From positions 1 through 15,248 of the forward strand of contig QNYL01000086.1 of assembly GCA_003973375.1 (NCBI GenBank): a DNA stretch of 15,248 nucleotides, written 5' to 3'. This stretch comes from Flavobacteriia bacterium (GTDB lineage: Bacteria; Bacteroidota; Bacteroidia; Flavobacteriales; Flavobacteriaceae). The translations under genes and the position numbers were made by a program. Each line of letters starts with the position of its first letter. The stretch's first letter is position 1. The notes below the pieces were generated by a model. That model ran no database searches and was not told the origin of the DNA. It saw only the letters and a program-made list of their open reading frames with translations. This document shows positions 8,901 through 15,102 of this stretch, piece by piece.

Positions 8901-9293
8901 CTTAACTTTTAATTGTTCATTGAATTTAAAGCGTTTGGTGGTCTCTTTAACAACAGCAAAAGCTTCGGCCTGGATTTCAAGTAAGACTTTCTCGCTAATC
9001 TCATAAGCTTCGTCTTCAAGCAAATCAATTTCCTTATAGATCTCTTCCTTCCGGTCAACATTGGCCGTTTCGGTTTCTTTCTTTAGTTTATTGATCTGTT
9101 CATCAATATCTTTTAAAGATTCTTTTATTTTTTGTTTGAACTGAGCCGTTTTCTCTCTAAGCTGATCTAAGGTAAGCGATTCCATCTCGCTTTCATATTC
9201 TCTTACCTTTTTAACGATGGGCTGTAGTTGTTTTAAGTCTTTTTTCTTCTTATCGCCAACAAAGACTTTTATTACAGAATCAAGTATACTCAT
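5949..9293 (-). CDS. secA: Preprotein translocase ATPase SecA
   Basis: The motor ATPase that pushes unfolded secretory proteins through SecYEG. Visible elements: Walker A MTGEGKT (192-198), Walker B IIDEVDSVLIDDARTPL (297-313), TNMAGRGTDI (684-693), GTERHDSRRVDRQLRGRAGRQGD (709-731, helicase motif VI) and the helical scaffold with LLEYDDIMNAQREVIY (796-811). At 1,114 aa it is much longer than E. coli SecA (901 aa). Extra length lies in an early helical insertion (about 55-105) and in the region between NBD1 and the preprotein cross-linking domain (about 335-410). The tail is Gln/Thr-rich, then KIGRNERVTIKN..., ending WVLVDED, without the CxCxnCH zinc motif. These traits fit Bacteroidota SecA as I know it. 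The start ATG (9291-9293) gives the expected MSILDSVIKVFVGDKKKKD N-terminus. No strong terminator is seen after the stop. Confidence 0.97.
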   Translation of the reverse strand: MSILDSVIKVFVGDKKKKDLKQLQPIVKKVREYESEMESLTLDQLREKTAQFKQKIKESLKDIDEQINKLKKETETANVDRKEEIYKEIDLLEDEAYEISEKVLLEIQAEAFAVVKETTKRFKFNEQLKVKATPYDRELSGTKDYVNLEDEYAIWNNSWDAAGKPITWDMVHYDVQLIGGSVLHQGKIAEMMTGEGKTLVATLPIYLNALTGKGVHVVTVNDYLAKRDAAWMGPIFEFHGLRVDCIDNHQPNSEERRSAYNADITYGTNNEFGFDYLRDNMAHTPGDLVQRPHNFTIIDEVDSVLIDDARTPLIISGATPQGDRHEFNELKPKVEDIVKKQQKYLTGILAEAKKLISSGNTKEGAFLLYRVYRGLPKNKALIKYLSQEGIKQLVQKTENFYMQDNNREMPKIDEELYFVIDEKNNSIDLTDKGIAYLSESNHEDQFFVLPDIGTEIARIENEEITPEEKTAAKEELFRDFSIKSERIHTLNQLLKAYTLFEKDVEYVIIDDQVKIVDEQTGRVMDGRRYSDGLHQAIEAKENVKIEDATQTYATITLQNYFRMYRKLSGMTGTAVTEAGELWEIYKLDVVEIPTNKPLIRDDREDLIYKTKREKYNAVIDEIEALVNQKRPVLVGTTSVEISELLSKLLSIKKIPHNVLNAKLHKKEADIVAMAGQPGVVTIATNMAGRGTDIKLSKEVVEAGGLAIIGTERHDSRRVDRQLRGRAGRQGDPGSSQFYVSLEDNLMRLFGSERIAKMMDKMGLKEGEVIQHSMISKSIERAQKKVEENNFGIRKRLLEYDDIMNAQREVIYKRRRHALYGERLQIDIVNMIYETCENIVTENKSNNDYSNFEFELIRFSSTTSPFTKEEFEEKDEQVLIDELFDIVYKHYQKRIEHNAIAAYPVIKDVYENQGDRYERIMVPFTDGIKTLQVITNLKDAYESEGKQLITDFEKNITLSIIDDAWKNHLRQMDELKQSVQNATYEQKDPLLIYKFEAFELFRSMLDKVNKDVLSFLFKGELPNQNPQQQISQARETKREKVQLTKAEFNSPTQDTQTNDFSQPQVTETIVREKRKIGRNERVTIKNIMNGESKTVKYKQAIPLIEKGQWVLVDED

Positions 9294-9321
9294 TTGTAGA
9301 AATATTTTATTTAAATAATCG

Positions 9322-9342
9322 ATAAAACCCAGAGGGTTTTAT
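9322..9342 (-). promoter_or_regulatory. Perfect hairpin in the secA leader
   Basis: ATAAAACCC (9322-9330) and GGGTTTTAT (9334-9342) form a perfect 9-bp stem with a 3-nt loop, ending about 29 nt before the secA start. On the minus strand it is followed by CGATTATTT rather than a clean T-tract, so it is a poor terminator. A leader regulatory or mRNA-stabilising role is possible; this is inference. Confidence 0.5.
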
Positions 9343-9373
9343 TTTAATAATAGGGGTTGTTGAAAAAACTGAA

Positions 9374-9381
9374 CAAATTTA
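9374..9381 (-). promoter_or_regulatory. Candidate -7 element for secA
   Basis: On the minus strand this reads TAAATTTG, matching TAnnTTTG. It sits between the DUF2795 terminator and secA and would give a leader of about 75 nt that includes the hairpin at 9322-9342. There is no good TTG -33 box (only CTG 18 nt upstream, inside the terminator stem), so the support is limited. Confidence 0.35.
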
Positions 9382-9384
9382 AGC

Positions 9385-9408
9385 AAAAAAAAAGCCTCAC
9401 AGGAGACT
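9385..9408 (-). terminator. Rho-independent terminator after the DUF2795 gene
   Basis: On the minus strand AGTCTC pairs with GAGGCT (6 bp with one G-T pair) around a 4-nt loop CTGT, immediately followed by nine T residues. It begins 11 nt after the stop codon. It should separate the DUF2795 transcript from secA. Confidence 0.85.
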
Positions 9409-9419
9409 TTCACATTTTT

Positions 9420-9641
9420 TTAATATTCATCTTCATTCCAGAGAAAATCTTCATCGGTGGGATAATCCGGCCAAATTTCCTGAATTGTCTCATAACTATC
9501 CCCTTCATCTTCAATTGCCTGCAAATTTTCTACCACTTCCAAAGGAGCTCCTGTACGGATAGCGTAATCAATTAATTCATCTTTTGTTGCCGGCCAGGGT
9601 GCATCACTTAAATATGAAGCTAATTCTAATGTCCAGTACAT
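9420..9641 (-). CDS. Small DUF2795 family protein
   Basis: A 73-residue acidic protein, MYWTLELASYLSDAPWPATK at the start and ending DFLWNEDEY. I recognise it as the DUF2795 family, found as a stand-alone small protein in Bacteroidota. In members I recall, the segments ELASYLxDAPWPATKxELIDYAxRxGAPLEVxENLQ and EIWPDYPTxEDFLxNEDEY are nearly invariant. It has no signal peptide or membrane helix and is very rich in Asp/Glu. Its function is unknown and I assign none. It has its own promoter (9660-9690) and terminator (9385-9408), so it appears to be monocistronic, between the adenosyltransferase gene and secA. Confidence 0.9.
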   Translation of the reverse strand: MYWTLELASYLSDAPWPATKDELIDYAIRTGAPLEVVENLQAIEDEGDSYETIQEIWPDYPTDEDFLWNEDEY

Positions 9642-9659
9642 AATATTTTAAATTTTTTG

Positions 9660-9690
9660 CAAAAATAAATTTATTATGTAATAATACAAG
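9660..9690 (-). promoter_or_regulatory. Bacteroidota-type promoter for the DUF2795 gene
   Basis: On the minus strand a CTTG (-33 box, TTG at 9687-9689) and TATTTTTG (-7 box, 9660-9667) are separated by exactly 19 nt, the classic TTG-N19-TAnnTTTG pattern. The predicted start of transcription leaves a leader of only about 10-15 nt before the ATG at 9641. Confidence 0.75.
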
Positions 9691-9751
9691 CATTTGTGAC
9701 TTTTTTTATTGCTAATTTGTAAATAAATCAAGAACGTCAGGTTTTATTGCT

Positions 9752-10318
9752 TTATTGGTGTTTCCACTGTATTTCAACTGCCTCTAAATCTATAGTCAAT
9801 TTCCGTGCCAATACAAATAAGTAATCGGATAAACGGTTGAGGTAGATCAGTATGTTTGGGTCTACAGGTTCTGTATGGTCAAGGTGTACTGTGATTCTTT
9901 CCGCCCGGCGGCAGATATTTCTGGCGATATGACAGAATGACACGGTAGAATGTCCTCCGGGAAGGATAAAATGTGTCATCTCAGGCAGATCTTTATTCAT
10001 CCGATCGATCTCTTCTTCAAGAATTGAGGCATTCTTTTCATCAATCTTTGGAATTTTTAAGCGGTCTTTTCCCGATTTAAGCTTTTCTTTCTCCGGAGGG
10101 GTGGCCAGCATGGACCCCAATGTAAAAAGGTCGTTCTGTATCTTTATCAGGGTTTTAAAAGCATTCTCATCAATTTCCTGATCGCGAATGAGTCCGATGT
10201 AGGAATTCAGTTCATCCACAGTTCCATAAGCTTCAATCCTGAGATTGAATTTATAAACTCTTGTTCCTCCAAAAAGGGATGTTTTTCCCTGATCACCTGT
10301 TTTAGTATATATTTTCAT
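9752..10318 (-). CDS. pduO: PduO-type cob(I)alamin adenosyltransferase
   Basis: Transfers the 5'-deoxyadenosyl group from ATP to reduced corrinoid to make adenosylcobalamin. The 188-aa chain has the PduO/MMAB signatures: the ATP-binding N-terminus KIYTKTGDQGKTSLFGGTR (2-20), YGTVDELNSYIG (31-42), ILPGGH (118-123), ARNICRRAER (132-141) with the conserved arginines, and YLNRLSDYLFVLAR (159-172). This all-helical family is unrelated to the CobA and EutT types. It begins 17 nt after the methyltransferase gene on the same strand, so the two are probably one operon. No other B12 gene is seen here, so the enzyme may adenosylate salvaged B12, for example for methylmalonyl-CoA mutase or class II ribonucleotide reductase; that is inference. 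Confidence 0.93.
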   Translation of the reverse strand: MKIYTKTGDQGKTSLFGGTRVYKFNLRIEAYGTVDELNSYIGLIRDQEIDENAFKTLIKIQNDLFTLGSMLATPPEKEKLKSGKDRLKIPKIDEKNASILEEEIDRMNKDLPEMTHFILPGGHSTVSFCHIARNICRRAERITVHLDHTEPVDPNILIYLNRLSDYLFVLARKLTIDLEAVEIQWKHQ

Positions 10319-10335
10319 GCTTAATAATTTGCAAA

Positions 10336-11118
10336 TTAGACTCTGATATTAAAATGTTGTTTGGGTTGTTCTTTACGGAAAAATACAATTCCCCAAAAGA
10401 AAAGATCAATACTCACACTAACTTTCGGATGATCTTTAATAATATTCCAGGCGGCCTCCATGCCGTTGCTCCAATGAATATCGTCAAAAATAAAGAAACT
10501 TTCATTGTGAATAATTTTTAATGCCAGATTAAAATAATTTAAAGTGGCATCTTTTTGATGATTGCCATCAAAATAGATCATATCAAATTTATTTTGCTCT
10601 AACACTTTAGGTAAAGTTTTTTTAAAATCTCCGGTAATAAGCTGGATATGATCAACGGTATATTTATCAAATAATTCCCGGGCAATTCGAGAAGTTTCGG
10701 GGCAACCCTCCAGAGTGATAATTTTAGCTTCCGGATAACCAAGATGAAGACAATAAGTACCTAATCCTAATGATGTGCCCAGTTCCAGAATTGTTTTTGG
10801 TTTAAAATAATCGACTATTTTAATCAATAGTTTCGCTTCTTTTATCGAAATTCCGGCAGTTTTAGCGATATCTTTAACTTTTCGGCGATTACTTTTAAAC
10901 ACTCTTGATCCGGCTCCGAAATCGGTAACTTCTATGGTTTGCTTATTTGATAATAAATCCTTTTTGTAGGAATTGAAATCGTTTAATTTCAAATGAATAT
11001 CTTTATTATTTTGATAGAAGCATTTTGTTGTCAGATTATAAACAAATGGAGAATGAATACCATGTTGATTGGTAGATCTTTTGATGAATTTAAAATAAGA
11101 TTTGATCTGATCGAGCAC
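10336..11118 (-). CDS. Class I SAM-dependent methyltransferase (O-methyltransferase-like)
   Basis: A 260-aa predicted cytosolic enzyme with a Rossmann methyltransferase core: motif I ILELGTSLGLGTYCL (110-124), the acidic end of strand 2 at TLEG (135-138), TGDF (162-165), YFDGNH (182-187) and FIFDDIHW (209-216), the last two resembling the metal/acceptor-site pattern of the caffeoyl-CoA-type O-methyltransferases. The N-terminus has the STNQHGIHSPFVYNL segment (15-29) that I recall from Bacteroidota members. The substrate cannot be told. The start is GTG (11116-11118); no in-frame ATG is seen just upstream. It is the first gene of a minus-strand pair with the adenosyltransferase and is divergent from the polysaccharide operon, 87 bp away. 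Confidence 0.85.
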   Translation of the reverse strand: MLDQIKSYFKFIKRSTNQHGIHSPFVYNLTTKCFYQNNKDIHLKLNDFNSYKKDLLSNKQTIEVTDFGAGSRVFKSNRRKVKDIAKTAGISIKEAKLLIKIVDYFKPKTILELGTSLGLGTYCLHLGYPEAKIITLEGCPETSRIARELFDKYTVDHIQLITGDFKKTLPKVLEQNKFDMIYFDGNHQKDATLNYFNLALKIIHNESFFIFDDIHWSNGMEAAWNIIKDHPKVSVSIDLFFWGIVFFRKEQPKQHFNIRV

Positions 11119-11155
11119 TATTGTTACTTTTACTGCGAAAATAACAGAAATATTA

Positions 11156-11185
11156 TTGTGATAAACAATTTAAAAATTATATTTG
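11156..11185 (+). promoter_or_regulatory. Bacteroidota-type promoter for the polysaccharide operon
   Basis: TTG (11156-11158) and TATATTTG (11178-11185) are separated by exactly 19 nt, a full match to TTG-N19-TAnnTTTG. The ATG of the export lipoprotein is 20 nt downstream of the -7 box, leaving a short leader. It is the clearest promoter for the whole run of genes to the window end. Confidence 0.8.
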
Positions 11186-11205
11186 CTGATTAAGAAAAAA
11201 ATAAA

Positions 11206-11997
11206 ATGCGTAAAATACTACAACTGCTATTTCTTGCTGTAATTTACAGTTCGTGTATACCTAATAAAGACCTGATTTATTTTCAGGGAGAGCCTGTTCC
11301 CAGAGATTCAATTTATCAGTTACAGGATAAGCCTTACCGTTTGCAGGTAAATGATATGTTATACATCGATATCAAGTCTGCTAATCCTGAACTGGTTCAA
11401 TTGTTTAAGAATTCGACCAGTACTCAAAATGGTAATACAAATAATATTTCACCGGAGATGATCTATTTTAAGTCTTATTCGGTTGACAGGCATGGTAATA
11501 TCAGGATGCCCTATATCGGTGAAATGAATGTTTTGGGTTATACAACACCGGAAGTGAGAGAAAAGATACAAAAGAAATTAGAAGAATATTTTATTAACAA
11601 GGAAGATGTTTTTATTACGGTTAAGCTAGCCGGAATAAGGTTTACTGCTTTAGGAGAAGTAGGGAGACCCGGGACAGTGGTTGTATATCAGAATCAGTTA
11701 AATTTAGCTGATGCGATTGCAGCTGCAGGAGATATTGAAATAACAGGAAACAGAAAAAGAGTAACAGTACTAAGAAAATCAATTGACAAAACAGAAAAAT
11801 TCATAATTGATTTAACAAATATAAATGCTTTTGAATCGGAGATTTTTTATATCAAACCCAATGACATTGTTTATGTTGAACCCCTAAAACAAAAATCATG
11901 GGGTACAGGAACAACGGGTATGCAAACGGTAACTACCTTGATAACTGTTTTATCATTGGTAACAACAACTATTTTATTGATTCAATCCTTTAAATAA
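11206..11997 (+). CDS. Wza-like polysaccharide export lipoprotein
   Basis: An outer-membrane-associated component for export of exopolysaccharide or capsule. The N-terminus is a lipoprotein signal: basic MRK, a hydrophobic stretch, then YSSC with the likely lipidated Cys17. The Poly_export (Wza) domain follows, with YRLQVNDMLYIDI (44-56) and YSVDRHGNIRMPYIGEMNVLGYT (91-113). An SLBB domain has FTALGEVGRPGTVVVYQNQLNLADAIAAAG (146-175), then VTVLR and a closing YIKPNDIVYVEPLK (215-228). A hydrophobic C-terminal helix (about 240-260) is present. At 263 aa it is shorter than E. coli Wza (379 aa), as is common in Bacteroidota, with probably one SLBB domain instead of two. The Wzc-like kinase starts 5 nt downstream. 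Confidence 0.92.
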   Translation: MRKILQLLFLAVIYSSCIPNKDLIYFQGEPVPRDSIYQLQDKPYRLQVNDMLYIDIKSANPELVQLFKNSTSTQNGNTNNISPEMIYFKSYSVDRHGNIRMPYIGEMNVLGYTTPEVREKIQKKLEEYFINKEDVFITVKLAGIRFTALGEVGRPGTVVVYQNQLNLADAIAAAGDIEITGNRKRVTVLRKSIDKTEKFIIDLTNINAFESEIFYIKPNDIVYVEPLKQKSWGTGTTGMQTVTTLITVLSLVTTTILLIQSFK

Positions 11998-12002
11998 AAT
12001 TA

Positions 12003-14459
12003 ATGAATCCCAAAAATAAAATTGATATTAACGAGCTGAATACTTTTGATGTAAAAGAGTATTTTTTTAAGATTGTTGATCATTGGAAATTATTTGTTGT
12101 AACGATCCTATTAGGATTGATCATTGCTAATATTGTTAACAGGGTTTCTCAAAAAACATATAGTCTGAACAGTATTATTACCGTAAAAGACGAACAGAAT
12201 CCATTGTTTAACAGTAGTACCAATATTGCTTTCAATTGGGGTGGCCCTAGTGACAAGGTGGAAACCATTATGACCATCTTAAAATCGAGAACACATAATG
12301 AGAAGGTTGTAAAAGAGTTAAAATATTATATAGATTATTTTGAAAAAGGAGATTACAGAAAAGAAGATGTATATGGGAGAACACCTTTTTCTGTCACACC
12401 TGATACAAGTGCATTCCAGTTAAGAGGAACATTTATAAAATTGGATTTTCTTAAGAATAATAAAGTTGAAGTTAGTGTTGATTTTGATGAAGATGAGTAT
12501 AAACTTGTAAATGTTAAAACAAATAAAACAAAGGATTATATACCTAAAGAAGAAAATTATAAAAGAATTTTTCAGATTGGAGAAACCATCGAATCTCCTT
12601 TCTTTAAGTTTTATCTGGAAAAGAAAGATCTTTTAGCTGATCTGAGCGGGAAAACCTATTTTGTAAGATTTAATAATTTTAATAGTGTTGTTAAGAAATA
12701 CACCAATATTGATGTTTCAACTTTAAAAAAAGGGACTTCATTAATAGAATTAAAATTAGATGGCCCCAATAAAAAGAAAATAGAGGATTATATCAATACA
12801 ACGGTAAAAATTCTCGATAAAGATCAGCGCGAACAAAAAATAAAATATGCGGTAAAAACCAAACAATATATCGATACCCTGTTTAAAGTAGAAGCAGGAA
12901 ATTTACAAGATATTGAGTTGGAAATGGGTAGTTATAAGAAGAGTGAAAATATATATGATTTATCTGTTGAGGGTAATTCTCTGCTGGAAGAATTAAGAAC
13001 TTTAGATACTGAGATACAGAATACCGAAAATAAATATGATTACTATTCTAATCTCGATGCTTATATTAGATCACGTGACCAATACGATGAGAATATACCG
13101 GCTCCCGCTTTAGTCAACATAGATGATCCTAATATATCTAAAAGTGTAGGAACATTAATTACCCTTTCCAAACAAAAACAGGCACTTGAATTAACGGTTA
13201 AATCATCTTATCCTCCTTTAAAAAAGATAAATGAGGGAATTAAAGTTGAAAGGGAAGTCTTGTTAGAACATATTAAATCATTAAAGCAAACTACTTTAGA
13301 TGCTTTAAATAACTTAAAGAAACAACAGGCAAGGGCTGCTTCCAGATTAAAGACTTTACCGCCCAAAGAACAAAAACTTTTAAATTATCAAAGAAAATAT
13401 ACTATTTCTGAGGCAAACTATAATTATTTAAAGCAAAAGAGTTATGAGGCCGGAACAGCAATTGCTGCCAATGTATCTGATATTAAAATACTGGATAAAG
13501 CAAAAGATATTGGTCAGTCTCCAATAAAACCAAAACCTGCTTTTAATTATCTTATCGGATTAATGCTCGGTATAATCTTACCCTTGTTATATGTTGTTGT
13601 TAAAGAAGCTTTAGATAACAAGATTGAAACAGTTGAAGAGATAGAAAAAATGTACGAAATCCCTGTTTTAGGAGTTTTGGGCAGGAATAATTATGAAAAT
13701 AGGCTGGTGGTATTTAACAAGCCTAATTCAACCATTGCCGAATCGTTCAGAGCTTTACGATCTAATATTCAGTTCTTATTTAAAAGAGACAATAAAAAGA
13801 AAAACAGAACTATTGTTGTAACTTCTTCCGTAAGTAAAGAAGGAAAAACCATGGCGGCCATTAATATGGCCTCTGTTTTTGCTATGGGAGGAAAGAAAAC
13901 CATTCTGCTTGGTTTTGACCTGCGTAAACCTAAGATGCATGAAGAATTCAACTATGATAATTCTATAGGGCTGGTTAATTATCTGATAGGGGAAAAGAGT
14001 TTAGAAGAAGTGATCGTTAGTTCTCCCGTAGAAAATATGGATTTTATTCCGTCAGGGCCTGTTCCTCCAAATCCTTCTGAAATTATTTTAGGGGAAGCTA
14101 CAGAAGAATTATTTAAAGAGCTGAAAGAAAAATACGATTATATTGTAATTGATACCCCGCCTGTTGGTCTGGTTGCTGATGCGATGGAATTATTTCCTTT
14201 TTCAGATGCTATCATTTATATTATCAGACAAGGTTATACGGAGAAGAATATGCCAAAAATGATTGATGATAAGTATAAGAATGGCGAAGTGAAGAATATT
14301 TCTTATGTACTTAATGATTTCAGGATAAAAAGCAGGTATGGTTACGGATATGGCTATGGTTACGGATATGGATACGGCTATGGAAAATATGGTAACGGAT
14401 ACCATACAAATGATAAGATATCCTGGTTAAAGAAGCTTAAAAAAAGATTTAATTTATAA
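12003..14459 (+). CDS. Wzc-like tyrosine autokinase / polysaccharide co-polymerase
   Basis: An inner-membrane protein that sets polysaccharide chain length and couples synthesis to export. The N-terminal Wzz domain starts at about residue 14, with a first membrane helix near 29-46. A long periplasmic region with coiled coil (about 270-480) follows, then the Pro-rich SPIKPKPAFNYLIG and a second helix (about 514-533). The cytoplasmic BY-kinase domain has Walker A SVSKEGKTMAA (609-619), Walker A' LLGFDLRKPKMHE (635-647) and Walker B YIVIDTPP (713-720). The C-terminus carries eight alternating Tyr-Gly pairs (779-794) plus Tyr796 and Tyr800, the expected autophosphorylation cluster, and a basic end. 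At 818 aa it is longer than E. coli Wzc (720 aa), with a bigger periplasmic part. It lies 5 nt after the Wza-like gene. No cognate tyrosine phosphatase gene is seen in the window. Confidence 0.93.
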   Translation: MNPKNKIDINELNTFDVKEYFFKIVDHWKLFVVTILLGLIIANIVNRVSQKTYSLNSIITVKDEQNPLFNSSTNIAFNWGGPSDKVETIMTILKSRTHNEKVVKELKYYIDYFEKGDYRKEDVYGRTPFSVTPDTSAFQLRGTFIKLDFLKNNKVEVSVDFDEDEYKLVNVKTNKTKDYIPKEENYKRIFQIGETIESPFFKFYLEKKDLLADLSGKTYFVRFNNFNSVVKKYTNIDVSTLKKGTSLIELKLDGPNKKKIEDYINTTVKILDKDQREQKIKYAVKTKQYIDTLFKVEAGNLQDIELEMGSYKKSENIYDLSVEGNSLLEELRTLDTEIQNTENKYDYYSNLDAYIRSRDQYDENIPAPALVNIDDPNISKSVGTLITLSKQKQALELTVKSSYPPLKKINEGIKVEREVLLEHIKSLKQTTLDALNNLKKQQARAASRLKTLPPKEQKLLNYQRKYTISEANYNYLKQKSYEAGTAIAANVSDIKILDKAKDIGQSPIKPKPAFNYLIGLMLGIILPLLYVVVKEALDNKIETVEEIEKMYEIPVLGVLGRNNYENRLVVFNKPNSTIAESFRALRSNIQFLFKRDNKKKNRTIVVTSSVSKEGKTMAAINMASVFAMGGKKTILLGFDLRKPKMHEEFNYDNSIGLVNYLIGEKSLEEVIVSSPVENMDFIPSGPVPPNPSEIILGEATEELFKELKEKYDYIVIDTPPVGLVADAMELFPFSDAIIYIIRQGYTEKNMPKMIDDKYKNGEVKNISYVLNDFRIKSRYGYGYGYGYGYGYGYGKYGNGYHTNDKISWLKKLKKRFNL
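14337..14384 (+). repeat. Tandem repeat encoding the (Tyr-Gly)8 tail of the kinase
   Basis: The 48 nt encode eight Tyr-Gly pairs. At the DNA level an 18-nt unit is duplicated head to tail (14337-14354 and 14355-14372, 17 of 18 bases identical), followed by a 12-nt remnant. Codon choice within the repeat varies (TAT/TAC, GGT/GGA/GGC), but the order is copied between the units, which points to recent duplication by slippage or unequal recombination. Confidence 0.85.
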
Positions 14460-14467
14460 TTTTTTTT

Positions 14468-15085
14468 GTGAGAAATGAAGGGCTAAACGTTAAACAGAAA
14501 TTTATAAAAAGATCATTTGATATCATCTTTTCAATTATTGGTCTGGCCTTTTTTGGAATTCCAATAATACTCCTGATTCTTTTAGCTACATTTTCAACGG
14601 GTAAATTCGGGCTTTTTAAACAGGAAAGAATTGGAAAAGATACAGAGGTCTTTAATATGTATAAGATCAGATCAATGAAGAGAGAAGAAGGATCTGATAT
14701 ATCAATAACTGTAGCAGGAGATAAAAGGATTACCCGGTTTGGGAAATTCCTTAGAAAGTTTAAACTGGATGAATTACCTCAGTTATTCAATGTTTTGATT
14801 GGTGATATGAGTTTTGTTGGTCCGAGACCAGATATTAAGGGTTATGCAGATCGGTTACAAGGGGAAGATAGGATCATCCTTACAGTAAACCCCGGAATTA
14901 CAGGTCCTGCAACGATCAGATTTAAGAACGAAGAACAGATTCTGGCAAGACAACAAGACCCTAAAAAATATAATGATCAGGTAATCTGGCCGGAAAAAGT
15001 AAGAATAAATATACAATATATTGAGAATTGGACGTTATGGAAAGACATAAAGTATATTTTTAAAACAATATTTAATTCTCTATAA
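14468..15085 (+). CDS. Initiating sugar-phosphate transferase (small PglC/WcaJ-type)
   Basis: Transfers a sugar phosphate from a nucleotide sugar to undecaprenyl phosphate, the first membrane step of polysaccharide assembly. At 205 aa it is the minimal catalytic form, lacking the extra membrane helices of full-length WcaJ. One hydrophobic segment (about 15-42, with IGLAFFGIP suggesting a Pro-kinked re-entrant helix) is followed by QERIGKDTEVFNMYKIRSM (52-70), the catalytic Asp-Glu in KLDELPQLFNVLIGDMSFVG (99-118), GPRP and NPGITG (141-146). Start is GTG at 14468, 8 nt after the kinase stop; no in-frame ATG occurs before residue 64, inside a conserved motif, so the GTG is favoured. The sugar is unknown; C6-modified or N-acetylated hexoses are typical. 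Confidence 0.92.
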   Translation: MRNEGLNVKQKFIKRSFDIIFSIIGLAFFGIPIILLILLATFSTGKFGLFKQERIGKDTEVFNMYKIRSMKREEGSDISITVAGDKRITRFGKFLRKFKLDELPQLFNVLIGDMSFVGPRPDIKGYADRLQGEDRIILTVNPGITGPATIRFKNEEQILARQQDPKKYNDQVIWPEKVRINIQYIENWTLWKDIKYIFKTIFNSL

Positions 15086-15102
15086 TTCAGAAAAATACAA
15101 AA

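Noticed and set aside
10993..11193. Plus-strand open frame of 66 codons at the divergent methyltransferase/export-gene junction
   Set aside because: It overlaps the conserved N-terminus of the methyltransferase and the polysaccharide promoter; the product is Ile/Asn/Phe-rich AT-driven sequence with no motif.
14202..14405. Minus-strand open frame over the Tyr-Gly repeat
   Set aside because: Its repetitive Ser/Ile/Val content is just the complement of the YG-encoding repeat in the kinase gene.
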